Source: Pyrocephalus nanus | Taxonomy: Eukaryota > Chordata > Aves > Passeriformes > Tyrannidae | NCBI GenBank assembly: GCA_038380795.1 | Contig: CM076265.1 | Coordinates: forward strand, 4,390,001 to 4,454,000 | Reading direction: 5' to 3' | Length of the DNA stretch: 64,000 nt | Shown: in pieces, positions 1-11,900 of the stretch | Layout of the letters: each line of letters starts with the position of its first letter | How positions within the stretch are numbered: position 1 is the first letter of the stretch | Notes under the pieces: model-generated | The model's input: the letters and a program-made list of their open reading frames with translations, nothing else | Told to the model about the DNA's origin: nothing | Databases searched by the model: none | Program-made: the position numbers and the translations under genes

Positions 1-3000
1 ATCTGTGGTGAGAGGGTCTCACACTGTTTTGGGTTGTTGGCAGCGATTTCTACAATCAGCCCACGACAAGCTGGAAGAGCTCAAAATAGAAATGAGAGCT
101 TATTGCTTTTAGCCTGTGCAAGACACGTCACGGAAATCTCACCTCTGTTTCCTTGCCTGGTGTTGGTGTGCTCTCCTGCCAGCTGCCTGGGAATTCCTGG
201 GAGTAAGGGCTTTGCGTGATGTGACCAAACTTGGCTGAGGCTCCCCAAATCCTCACTGCCCTGTCCCTGCTCAGTCAGGCCGAAATGAGAGCGCTGGGCT
301 TTCTATTTGTCTGGGTGAGACATCATTTTTTTAACTCTGCTATAATAAAAGGTACTCTGGTGGGTTCAGAGTCTATTGTTTTGAGGGGATGAAAGCCTCT
401 TCCACCCTTTCCTTCCTCCCTGAGTTTGGAAAAGCATCAAACAAACTGCTTAAGGTGAGCCAGGCCCTTAGAAGGCAAAAGTCCTTGCTGGCGGTAGAGA
501 TTTGAGCAGATCCCTGGGCTGAGCTGGGTTTGTAAGCCTGACTTGGTATCAGCCTGTAGGCTGAGTGCCTTGTCAGAAGGCTGCTGGTGGCTGTTCATCA
601 TCCCAAGGTTAATGCTTTTGATCTGCAGAGGCCGGATGCTTTTCCCTGGTGCAGCGTGACGAGTCCAGTGCGCTTTATGAAAACGAAAGCATGTGCTTGC
701 CTGTTGGCTCAGCGACTCCTCCGATGAGTCAGAGGGTTTGCTGGTTAACTGATGGACCAGTGCGTGCCTCTTGGATGTGTCCAGTTTGATTTCTGCCTGA
801 ATAGCCTTCCTGAATAATTGTTTACTTTCAAATTACGGGAACATGCTCTAGCATCCAAAAAGTAGTAGAGGGAAGCGGAGTTGCTGGGAAGTTACCCAAG
901 CACGTGCAGTCAAGTCAGTGTATTTTTTTTCCTCCCAGTAGTATTTTTTAATTATGCCAGTACTTTAGAAATTTAATGATTCTGAGAGCTGCCAGGCCTG
1001 GAATCTGGAGGCTGGATTGGAACATGCAGCATAAGCAGCAGCAATGTTCTCTTCATGTTTGCTGGCCTCGCTCCAGAACTTAGGGCTTCAGGTTGGGTGC
1101 TCCTCACTTCTTACCCCTTCATCAGTCTGTGAGGGGCACAGTTTTGCAGTAAGAACTGAGTTTATCTTCAAGAAACAGCCAATAGCTGTCCAGAATGTTT
1201 TGTTTTCTCCTTTAAAACTCCTGTTTGTTGCTTATTTTGTGAGAGTGGAAACAGTGACTTCATTGTGAAAGTTTTCCTTTAGTATGGTCAAGTCACCTGG
1301 TTTCTTACATATTGGTAATTGCCCTTTTGGTATAGTAATACTCTGATAATTGTTTTAAACATGGACAGAGAGGTTGGATAGCTACTTTTATAATCAAAAA
1401 AGCAGACCCCATTTCCAGTTTCAGGGTAGTAATTTCCTCAGATATCTCGCTACTGCATAACTTCAAGAACTTTCTGTGATTCTGGACAGAATCTCTTTTA
1501 ATGAGAAGTGAATTCATTCTTTCTTTAAACCTTTGCAGCATAGGCATACACAGCTGAACTGATTGCCTTAGGCTCCTTTTATAGTTAAAGAACAGAAATA
1601 AGCATTTTTAGGATGTGATTCACCTGAACTATTTTAGGTCCACACCGTTGGATGATCTCAAGTGTGCTGTAGCAGTGCTGCTTCTCCCTTTTGATGGCAA
1701 AGGGAGTTCTAGCTGGTCCTGGCTTTCAGCATATCATGATCATCCCTTTTGTGTCCAGCCTGTCCTAGAATGGATTTGTGTTATGTGCAAGGTGCTCTTT
1801 TCTCAAGCTGACTTCTCAGCTCATACAGCCTTCAAGCATCTATTGCTGTGCTTCAAAGGTACAGCAAGACTCATGCTATTTTTGTTTCATACTTTTTTAA
1901 TACTTTTCTGCTTTTCACACTTGTAATTCCTTCAGCAGCGGGATTATAGACCACCTCAATCTGCCCTGTATGACTGAACCCTGCAAGTTCCTCCAAACCA
2001 TTGAAATTCTGGTGTGGAATTGCCTTGGAAATTGTAGGTGGAGAATGATTGTGTAGAAACTTCAGGGGGAAAAAAAAAAAAAGAAAAGTAGAGAAAATGT
2101 CTTGTAGTTTGAAAGAGGTAGTCACATCAATCAAAAACATGGGAAGTAATTAAGCTTATATGGTGCTTTTCTATTTTTAGTGCAGTTTTGCTTAGTAACA
2201 GCTGATGGTAGGGGAGATGAAATCATGTGGGGCTGTTGCAGTTTTCCTGTTTCATTAACCTGTCAGGTTCTCCTCAAGGAAACCAGGTATTTTTAACAGG
2301 ACTTACCCAGGCTGTAGGATGGGACATCCAATTCCGTTCTAAGTAGACCTGAAGGTCACAATGCTCCTACAAGTCTGAAAATGCTGTCCTTGGTCCAAAG
2401 AGGTGGGCCAGCAATGCCATTTAGATTGTATTGCAAAGTTTGGGTTTTTTTAATCCACGTCTCATGCAGCTGTCTGTTTGTTTCTTTGTCAAAGTGAATA
2501 GCAGTGCAGCTAGGAATGATAGGCAGGCTTCAAACTCTGCCCTGTAAAGACCAGTGAAGAGGATGTGGGGATGGAGAATAACTGAACTATTTGGTTTGGC
2601 TTCAATAATGTGGATATCTTAATGATGATACTGTGAAATGGAACGAAGGATGATAACAAAATGTCTTCAGTGCATGAATACACAAAGAAAAAATTGTTTG
2701 CTTTTGATCTGTTGTTCTCCTAGCTGGCCTGACAGCTGGCTGGAATTATGGGATGTGCTGCATTGCCACTCTGTTTCCTTCATCTGGAACTTACATAGGC
2801 TTGTTTATATAGGACAATGTTTCTTCTTCAAACACAGTGGACATTTCTGCTCCCTAGAAGGGCGGTTCATTTTTACATCTCCAAGGCTGTAAATGTGCTA
2901 CAGTCTGCAGCATATTGGCTCCAAGCCTTGATTTAGTTGCTGGTATGCAAGTCAGTCATCCCTAATGTCTACATGAGACGTTGGATAACTGGCCTGTATT

Positions 3001-3948
3001 CTGAAATTGGGAAAGGAAATAAATTATTATATTAATACGTGTATGATGTATAATACGTGGTGTTTATTATTAAATCCATTGTCTCAGGTCTGGGCTCAGC
3101 TGCCTTTGGTGGAGCAAGGAAAGATTCTATCTTCCCTTACAGCTGGCAGGTGACTGCAAGAGAGTGTGTGTCACTCCTCTGACATCCTTGCCTCTTCCAG
3201 CAGCTCCCTGGGGGTGAAACTGCCAAGAAGCTACTGTTAGTTCTGCTGGAGATTTGATCTTTATCTTTTGTTTGGACTGACCATTGCTGTTCCATGTTAT
3301 GAACAGAATCAGTTTTAGTCCAGCTGCATCCTCTGAGGACAGGAGTCCCACTCCCATTAGTCTGTGATCACACATGCCAGTCCATTGCTTTGACATTTTA
3401 ACGAGCAGGTAAGATTACAGAGCTCAGTGGACTTAGCAAAGATGCCAGTCCCAAGCCAGAAAGCCTGGTTTTGTTTTAATTTCCTGGCTCAAGCATGGAC
3501 CTCAGTGACTTTTGGGTGGTTCTCTCTTCTTCCTCTGTTTAAAATTACCAGCTCCTTGCTCTCGGCTTTGCAGCGTTCTGTTTTTATCACTGCACGACCC
3601 CAGAATGTCTTTGGGTGTTGTCAGCCACGAACACAGGAAACAATCCCTCATTAGGCTGAATTATCTGGACTCAGCAGGGGCTAGTTAGACCAGTGCTTAA
3701 ATAGTATTGTATTGACTTCATGTTTGGTGGAGGAAAGTCAAGGCACCCGAGATGGAATGGCAGCAGCAGATTGAGATTTCATCTCCACGGGTGTAAGGAG
3801 CCATTGGGAGCTCCCAGTCCAATAAAAACACAACACCAGCTTTTGGCCACTGGCAGGGTTTTCACTTCAAAAAGGATTCCAGTGAGTTGCTCTGTACCTG
3901 GCACGTAATATTGACAGCCTGTTTGGGGTTTTGAGAGGGGAAAGGAGT
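1..3948. other. non-coding DNA, no gene recognised
   Basis: No exon, RNA gene or recognisable repeat was found on either strand. Open frames are at most about 105 codons, overlap one another on both strands, and resemble no protein family I know. There are short A runs (near 2069-2081) and AT-rich stretches (near 3020-3070). The segment is either intergenic DNA upstream of NAV2 or intron of a longer NAV2 transcript; the sequence alone does not decide. Confidence 0.6.
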
Positions 3949-4197
3949 AGAATCGTAGAATGGTTTGGGCTGGAAGGGACCTTTAGAGGTCATCTAGTCC
4001 AAATTTGCAACAAGCAGTGACATCTTCAACCAGATCAAGTTGCTCAGAGCCTCGTCCAACCTGTCCTTGAGCGTTTCCAGGGATGAGGCATCCACTGTGC
4101 CAGTGTTTCACTACCCTTATCCTAAAAAGCATCTTCTGCCTATCTAATCTAAATCAACTCTCTTAGTTTAAAGCCATTACCCCTTGTGATGGGCTTA
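3949..4197 (-). mobile_element. CR1 LINE 3' fragment (minus strand)
   Basis: The plus strand begins with 'agaatcgtagaatgg', continues with 'ggctggaagggacc' and 'catctagtcc', and ends near 'aaagccattaccccttg'. This is the reverse complement of the 3' end of an avian CR1 retrotransposon. It is 5'-truncated and diverged, with a scrambled part after the target-site phrase, so it is an old dead copy. No open reverse-transcriptase frame remains. Confidence 0.9.
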
Positions 4198-5109
4198 CAG
4201 ATTTTTTTTTTTTCTGCTTTTGCTCTGCAATACGGGCTGGACATTCAGTGTTTGGTAAAATCACGTTAAGAACCTTTGCAAGGTGCAGTTAAAGAAAGAG
4301 ATGGGGGTGTTTTGATGACGCTGTGGTGTTCAGTGCTGGGAGATGAGACAGTAACCCCCCATTAGTGAGCAGGCTGTGCGTGATGGGGACGCTCAGGCCT
4401 GTCCCCTCCTTTGTCACCTCTTGGGCGGCTTCCCATGGCCCTGAGTCCCTTTCCCTGAGCCCCAGGGTGGTGGCTGTGGCAAGCCAGGCCAGAAGCCAGC
4501 TCTGAGGACATGAAGAGTGGGCAGAGCTGAGGCTGATGTGTTGGGTTTAGCACATCCAAGGGGTAGAGCTTTCCTGAGAGGTGAGGTGCCTCACACGGCT
4601 CCTCCTGTCACTACCACTGTCACCTCACAGCTGGTGTTGGGCAGTTAGCAGCATAACATTGCCACTGGATAAATTCAATGTTTATGTGGTTGGGTGCTAG
4701 AAAAATACTCCACATCTGTTTCTTAAGGCTATGTCCTTTTTTTTTCCCCTACCATCTCTCTGAAGTTTCTGTCTCTCTGACTCCATGTAGTAACTCAAGT
4801 GAAGTATATTCCTTACTGATGCTAAACATAGGCCCTGTATGCACGAGCAAAATTATCATGTTGGGGCATCTAATCCCATACATATCCATAGATATCACTG
4901 GTATCCAAACAATCTGTTCCTGTTTTCTTGGTTCTTGCATTATTTATATGCTGCAGTGGTCTCCCGGACAAAAAATAATCCACGTGGCCAGATAGCAGCC
5001 CATTTTGGCTAAATCACCACGGGTTTGTTTAATATAAATTACTTCTATTTTAAAGCCTGGGATTGTCCCCATGTCGTTCTGTCGCTGCTTAGTTCAAATT
5101 TATCTGTCC

Positions 5110-5330
5110 ACCAGATCCTTGTGATCCCCCTTAAGGTACTTAGAGAGCACAAGAAGATCCCCCCTGTAGCCTTCTCATCTTCAAATACACACGCTTAAGC
5201 ACCTCATCCTGTCATCTTAGCTAAGGCCTTCCCTACATTTGGCCAGACTCCCATCTCTCTTATGGATGGATATTCTCCAGAACGTGTATGTTGCTCACAC
5301 ACCAAGATAAGATGTCCCCAACTCCAGCTT
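5110..5330 (-). mobile_element. old CR1-like LINE relic
   Basis: The stretch containing 'ccttaaggtacttagagagc', 'acaagaagatccccc' and 'agccttctcatcttc' follows the order of the internal part of the CR1 3' region, read on the minus strand. It is strongly diverged after about position 5200, where the expected 'ctgaacaaccccag' phrase is barely visible. It may belong to the same ancient insertion event as the copy at 3.95-4.2 kb or be independent. Confidence 0.55.
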
Positions 5331-5766
5331 ATGCCCCAAAATGGCCATTTATAGGGTCATAGTCATATTTTTTTTTAATGTTTAGAAATCACCCTTTGCT
5401 GAGCTGTAAGAGCCAGCAGGTTGTTCCTCCCCTGGGAGGGGTGTGCTCCGAGCTCTGCTCCCCTGACTGTCAGGGAGGAAGGAGGAGGCTTGAAAAAAAA
5501 GCCATGTGGGGTGGTAGTTCTGTTGATGACAGTGATCAACTGACTTAGATTTAAACAGGATACAAGGTGAGCGAGCTTCTCAGTGGAGGCTGGGTTATGG
5601 CATGGGAGATACCAGCTGAGAGCCATGGAAATGGCTGACTAGTCCCAAAATAGGTGTTTTGCAGTGAGGGTGGTAGAGAGAAGCCACACTTTTTTTTTTT
5701 CTGCAAAAATCAACAATAAATGTTTTTCATCCTGTTTTGTTTTTTTCTTTTTTTCGGTTTGGATGC

Positions 5767-5913
5767 AAAAATCACTGGTATTGAAACGTTTCCTTGCCCT
5801 ATTCACAGCCTAATGTTTGATTTACTTCGCTATTCAGTAAAATTGCTGGTATTGAAACATTTCCTTGCAATATTTCTCAGCCTGAAATGTTTGATTCATT
5901 TCACTATTCATGT
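5767..5913. repeat. diverged tandem duplication, unit about 73 bp
   Basis: Two adjacent copies, 5767-5838 and 5839-5913, share the order 'ctggtattgaaac', 'tttccttgc', 'cagcct', 'atgtttgatt' and 'cactattca' (or 'cgctattca'). Copies differ by substitutions and a few small indels, so the duplication is old. It matches no repeat family I recognise and has no coding sense. Confidence 0.85.
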
Positions 5914-8900
5914 CTGCCAGGAAGTGAAACTGGGAAACCCATTTCCTTTGGGCAAGAGTGGGTAAAGTGCACTGAGAAATAAATAGGCATTTACAGTGAT
6001 GGAACTGTAAAGGTGTGATTTGTATTATTGCAGGCCAGGAAGGAAAAGAAAAGTTAGCCCAGCCTCGTGCCATTTGTTACTGACAGCATGGCATGAGAAT
6101 CAGAGATTTATCTGGGGATTAAGGAGCAAGAGCAGAGGGACTGGAGGTAGAAGACTAACCTGGCCTGGCGCAGAACTGTGAGACTGAACTGAATCTATGA
6201 GAGAGAGAGATCTGGATATTGTTATCAGTTGTGCTGTTTTTAGTCCTTTCAGTGTTATGAGGCTACTCCTTAGAATAACTTCTGGTTTAAAAGCATGGTC
6301 TTTTTTTAAAAAAGGTTATACCCTGGATTTTTTTTGTCCTTTGGTCCTTGAGCCTTTTTAAAAATATCCTTTGCCTTTGAGGGAGAGAAGAATTGGTCCT
6401 GCACAGTATTTCCTTTCTTTGATACCTCTCAATCACATTGATCCTGCACTTACCTGATGTTATAGCTAGATGTCAGCCTCAGATGTGAAGCAGGAGCCTG
6501 TCACTCAGATTTATTTTTACTCCTTGTCTCTCAGTTCCATGAGACTGCTGAGATAGAATGATAACTGGGACTTGCCTCCTTCCCTAAAGTCTGGCCTAGG
6601 GGTTTAATCATTAAACTTGTGTGAGCCACTATTTCTAGTGGATTTGCTTTTAACAGACTTGAAGTAGTGGCTGTGCCCATGGTAGAGTTTGGCTTTCTGT
6701 TGACTTTTCTTTGGAGTCTGGTAGAGTCCTTATTTTGCAGGTGATGCCCACAAAGCTCTGCTCACACCCTTTTTTTCCCCAATGTCTTGCCTCGGTGATG
6801 CAGCCTTCCTGGCTTCCAGGAACTTCAGTGCCAGCTCCAGGCAGGCCAGTGTGGTGAGACAGGGAGGCAAGGACAGAGTCAGAGCTGGGGCAGTGACAGC
6901 AGCCAGGGTGCTGGAAAAGGGGTGATTCAGCTGTTCCAGTGACTCCTCACAGTGACCTGACAGCCTCATAAAACAGCAGGTCAAGTTTTGGCAGATGTGG
7001 GGGATGTACCAGCTAATGCAGGGTTGTGAGTCATGGGGTGACTTACGCTGGGAGCAGCAGAGGGTCACGACTCCGGGACGTTTTTTGGGGTGGGGTGGCA
7101 GAGGTGAACCGGCAGAGGCCGGACCACTCCAGTTCGGAGTGGGCTGTTCTGCTTTTAGAGCAGCACAGATGTTTGTTTTGCCTGTGCACGGCTTGCTCTG
7201 AACTGCAGCAACTCCAGGGCTGGTTTATGGGAAGCTGGAATCCTGTGTGGTTGGGGTTGGGGCACACACAGCCGGTGCTGGTGATTCTGTCAGTCCTGCC
7301 TGTGAGTCAGCATCACGGGACGGGGCTGAACAATGCAGGCTGTTATTGAACTTCCATGTAAAAGACTTCAGTGAGAAAATTGTAAATTGGAGAATGTAAG
7401 GATTGTGTATCCACTGTCAAAAGCAAGCAGGCAGGCATAAAAGCCCGTCTCTCTCTGCTAGGCCTGTTTAATGTCTGTGTTGCCCGGAGCTTACTGAGTT
7501 GCTACAGGCATTTAAATGCAAGTGGTTACCTGAGGGCTTACTTAGCTCTGGTCTCTATCTCTAACAAAGTTCAGTTTATCTGATTAAGCTTTTTGCCCAA
7601 TCTTCCCAGAAAGGAGAGAAATCAAGAGAATTCTCTCCTGCAGCTCACTGTCTTTATTCCCTGACAGGAAAGAAAGGTTTACCTTCCAGTAGGTTTAAAG
7701 CAAAAGCAGCTCCTCAGTGCATAGATTTGCAGGGTAGATGTGGTGATGTACTTTGATATCAGTGTCTCTGAAAGAAGGTGTCCTGAATGGTAGGTTCCCG
7801 AGCTTCAGGGAACTCATCACTGAACTGGGATGAAGCTCTGTATCTGCCTTTTTCCCTTCCACTGAGTAGAGTCCTAGTGCTGTATTGTGAGCAACAACAA
7901 AATACAAATCCCATCGTGAGAGCTTGTCAAGCGAGCTGGAAATGTTAGCTCTTAGTTTACCTGGAGAATTGGGGTGACATTGCCTCTGCCTTTTGTTGTA
8001 CTCTTGCTTTCCTTGTTGCCTTTAATTTCAGCTACTTGCCTGCACGCAGATGATTTCCTTTCCTGCTTTTGTTTCCTGCCAGACTCAGGGTGAGGAAAAG
8101 CAGCAGGTGAAAACACAGAGCTGTCAGCAGAACAAACTCATGGGCAGTATTTTGAATGCTTAGGTGACTTGCTGTAGGAAGAGGAATGTTTATTTATGAT
8201 TATTTTTGTTTTGGCAGGGACACTTGTCTGCTGCGTTTGGGTTTTTTTCCTTGCTTTTTAGGAGAGGACAGGGAGTTGCACTCCTGACCGTGAGGCAAAA
8301 GATTCGGGCTCTATGGCTTAATTACTGAAAATCCTAAAATAGTGAATGTTGGGAGGGTGGTTTGGAGGCCATCTGGGAGTGGGAGTGTGAGTGGGAGCAT
8401 ACTGCATGGTGCCAGGGCTGTCCCCTGGAAGGGTGCAGGCTTTCCCCCTGCTCTGCGCGGGCGGTGGGCACGTAGGCAATGCAATCTGCTCGTGGCATTG
8501 CTGCCCTCTCCCCTTCCACCGTGTCTGCTGGCTGATTGGTGCTGCCAGACCTCTCTAGTCCCTGTGATTTAGGAGTCTCAGCAGAAGTCAGCCCTTTGGT
8601 AAAAGGTACCAAGAAAGTAAGAGCTGTTTTACTCCATCGTTCACAACCCTTGCTGTGTCTCCTGAAGGGTGAACAATTACTTTGCAGGCACTGAGTCATC
8701 CTTGGGAAGTGCTTCCAGAGGCAGAGCTGGAAGAACTAATGGGAGCACAAAGCTCTTGATTTAGGTTTTCTGTACATGCTCATTCAAATCTGGGAGTTAC
8801 TGCCCAAGAGTGTTGTCTCCCATTACCTTTATTTTAAAATACTTTATCCCAGGGGAAATACATTACCCCTGGCTCTTGAGAGTGTCCAGCCAAATTTTGG

Positions 8901-11900
8901 CTGTGGGGTGAGCTGACATAACAGTGTTTTCTGGTTTTCTTTCAGAATTGAGTAGACTATACTTTGCCCATCAATAGCTTTATAGCCAGTAGTTACATTT
9001 TCCAGTGTGCCCTTATGCATCTCTTGCATATTGGAGCAGTTACTTGATAGTTTTGGATCTTCACCAAAGATAGATAATTTTCATCTTAGATCCGGTTTTG
9101 GATCTTCATTTATAGTTAAGGCAACTACACACAAATAAAAATAACTACTGGGTTATCTGGGAAATAAGTCTATTAAGTTTCCAACCCAGAGTAATGTAAT
9201 AAAAAATGGTTATTTCCCTCCCACTCAGTGGCTTCTTTCTTACCGAGAGTAATGAATGCAGACAATTATCTAACAGAATGCTGAGGATTATTAGTAATAA
9301 GTAATAATATGGCAGGAGTTAAAATGACTATATTTGATTTTCATTGGAAATGCTTCAAATGTCTACTCTTGTGTTAACATTGCTCCTGCTTGACATTTGC
9401 CGTGGTGTGGTGGAGTTAAACTAGGCCAATAAAGAAGCCTGTTCTGCACTGTTCCCAAACACTGGCAGGGTGCTTGACTGTATATCTGATAGGTGAAGTG
9501 AAGTCAGGTGAAGGTGAGGGCAGTCCTTGGATAGCAGAAGTGGATGGGAAGGGCAGACAAGTGGGGGATTTGGCAATGTCACTCTTGCTTCTGAGCTAAA
9601 AAATCCGGGCAGAGCGCGAGGGCGGGCGTATTGACACGGCAAACTAATGGCTGTCACAACAGTTGCCTCTAATCTTATTTTCACGTATTTATAGTGTGTA
9701 AGATAACATTTTCTCTCTCAAGTGAGCCCTCTCGCAGGCCCCTGGGCACAAAGGGACCGTTTTCTGTCGGCACCGTGTGGAGCTATACTCTGATTGCTCA
9801 GAGGGGATCGTTATTGCCTCCTTGCCAGGTTTTGCCCAGTGCGTCTTCAGGTTGGATTCGAGAGCTCTAATGGCCTTGATTACAGATTAATAATGAGCTT
9901 TGGTGCTGTGCTTAAACCCTGAGCAGGAAGAATAGCCAGCAGAGAGGGAGCTGAAATATGGGACCGTCGGGACAGTTTCCAGCTTCGACTTGTGATCTCT
10001 CTTTGTGCTCCCAGGCTTTACCCTGTCCATGACTCAATTACTTATTTTATACAAGTATGAAAGATTGCTCTAATGTGGCTGGTTCTTTGTTTCTGAAGGC
10101 TGTTTGCAGCCAATGTCCTCAGCAATTGAATTTGCTTCCACATTGTTATATCCAGAGCTGCCTTTTATTTGCTGTAATTATCTGCTCCCAGCACAGCTCT
10201 GCCACACAAAGGTTTGTGCGTGTGTGCCTGTGCACACACATGTTGGAAACCGCTGCCCTTTGTGCTCTGGCTCTAGGTGGTAAAGCACAGTTCAGAGGAT
10301 GAACGTTTTGTGGGGTGTTTTTTTTGGGATCAGGGGAACAAAACTCAAATTTTCAAAGTCACAAACAAGCTTTAGAGTTCCCTCGCCCTCCTGTTTGTGG
10401 GGCAGGGAATCAAAATACTGAAAGGAAAGAGAAACAGTACCTTCCTTTATTTCTTCCTTCCCTAACAATGTTATCTGCATAACCCTCTCTGCTTTTCATC
10501 TCATTTGTTTGGGGCTCGGTGGTGCCATAAACATGAAATCATAACAGATATTCGCATCAAAAGGGAAAGCTATTATTTTGGATTGCTTTATAGGTATTTT
10601 TATATATAATCTATTTATCATACTTTATTTATTTCTACTCTTCATTAGCTTGCTTACAACATCCCAAAGGTTTTTTCCAGTGGTTTTTGTCTTTTCCATT
10701 TGTCAAGCTCTGGCTCTCTATCCCTGCTTCCAACTGCTCCCCTGTTGTGATTTATACAGGTTTGGAAATAATTACAGCTGTTTTCTTTAACTACTCCTGT
10801 ATCCGTGTATGTTAAGTCCCCTAGATATGTCAAAGAGCTCTTGTTTGTAGACTAGCCTAGAGAACTGATGTTAGCTCTGCCCTCCAGGGAATCTAAAATC
10901 AACCACGGTACACTTGGGGTTTTTTTTTAGTTTTGTCTTGCTAGGGAGCCAAAACCACCACCAACTTAAACTATTTTTGTTTGTTTCCTAGTTTCTATCA
11001 AGACAGGGAAAAGGTGACACATTTAAAAGTCTTTGTTCTTTACCAGGGGGATAATTGCTGCCTTTGCCTTCCTTTTGGATTTGCCCACTTATCAGTTATG
11101 GCATCTCCACCTCCCCTTTATTGCAGAGGAGCCTGCCTTTAGGTTACACAAAGGTAGATCAGCATTAACTAAAGAGTGGAGAATGCTTCCATCTTTAAAT
11201 GAGATCTCTCTCTGCTAACATCTCAATATCTAAAGGCCTCCTGTTAACAAAGCTGTCCTGCTGCCCTGGACAGCGTGCAGACGTTTTTATCTGGTTTTAC
11301 GGTTCATAAAAAGACAATGAAGAAATACATTTCCAAAGTAGCAACTAATTTTACTTGTTTCTATTCTGGGCAGCCCGATTTGAGGCGTTTGCCAAGCTGT
11401 CAGGCCAGCTTGCCTACGTTTGCAGGGGAGCTGGGCAGTGGCACCGGGCGCTTATCCCGTACTCTTGACTTTCCAGTGTCACATCGCTCCTGTGCTCTTC
11501 CTTTTCCCCTGACCTGGCCAGATCTGTCTTTCTCTGTTCCTCTTTTGAAGTCCAAGCTGAGCAAGTGTAGTTTGTGTCCTGGCTGCAGACCCTTAAAATG
11601 CTTCTTGGCCTTGGCAAAGAGCAGCTCGCTCACCTTTGCAGCACGAGAGGCACTGGGGCACGTCAGCGTCGTCACGGCCACCGCGATTAAATTGCTGTGG
11701 AGATAGGGAAAGCCATCTGCTGTTTGTTCCCCCTGCCTGCTTGCTGTCCAGGCGTGCCTGCCAAGCCCTGGTGCCAGGCTGTCACGTGGAGAGGGCCTGG
11801 CTGCCGTGGAGGCTGGGTCGGAGGTTTGGTGACCCCGTTGCAGGTGACATTGTGCGTGCGTGAGGAGAAGTCCTGTCTTGTCAGCTGACGGTGGAAAGGT

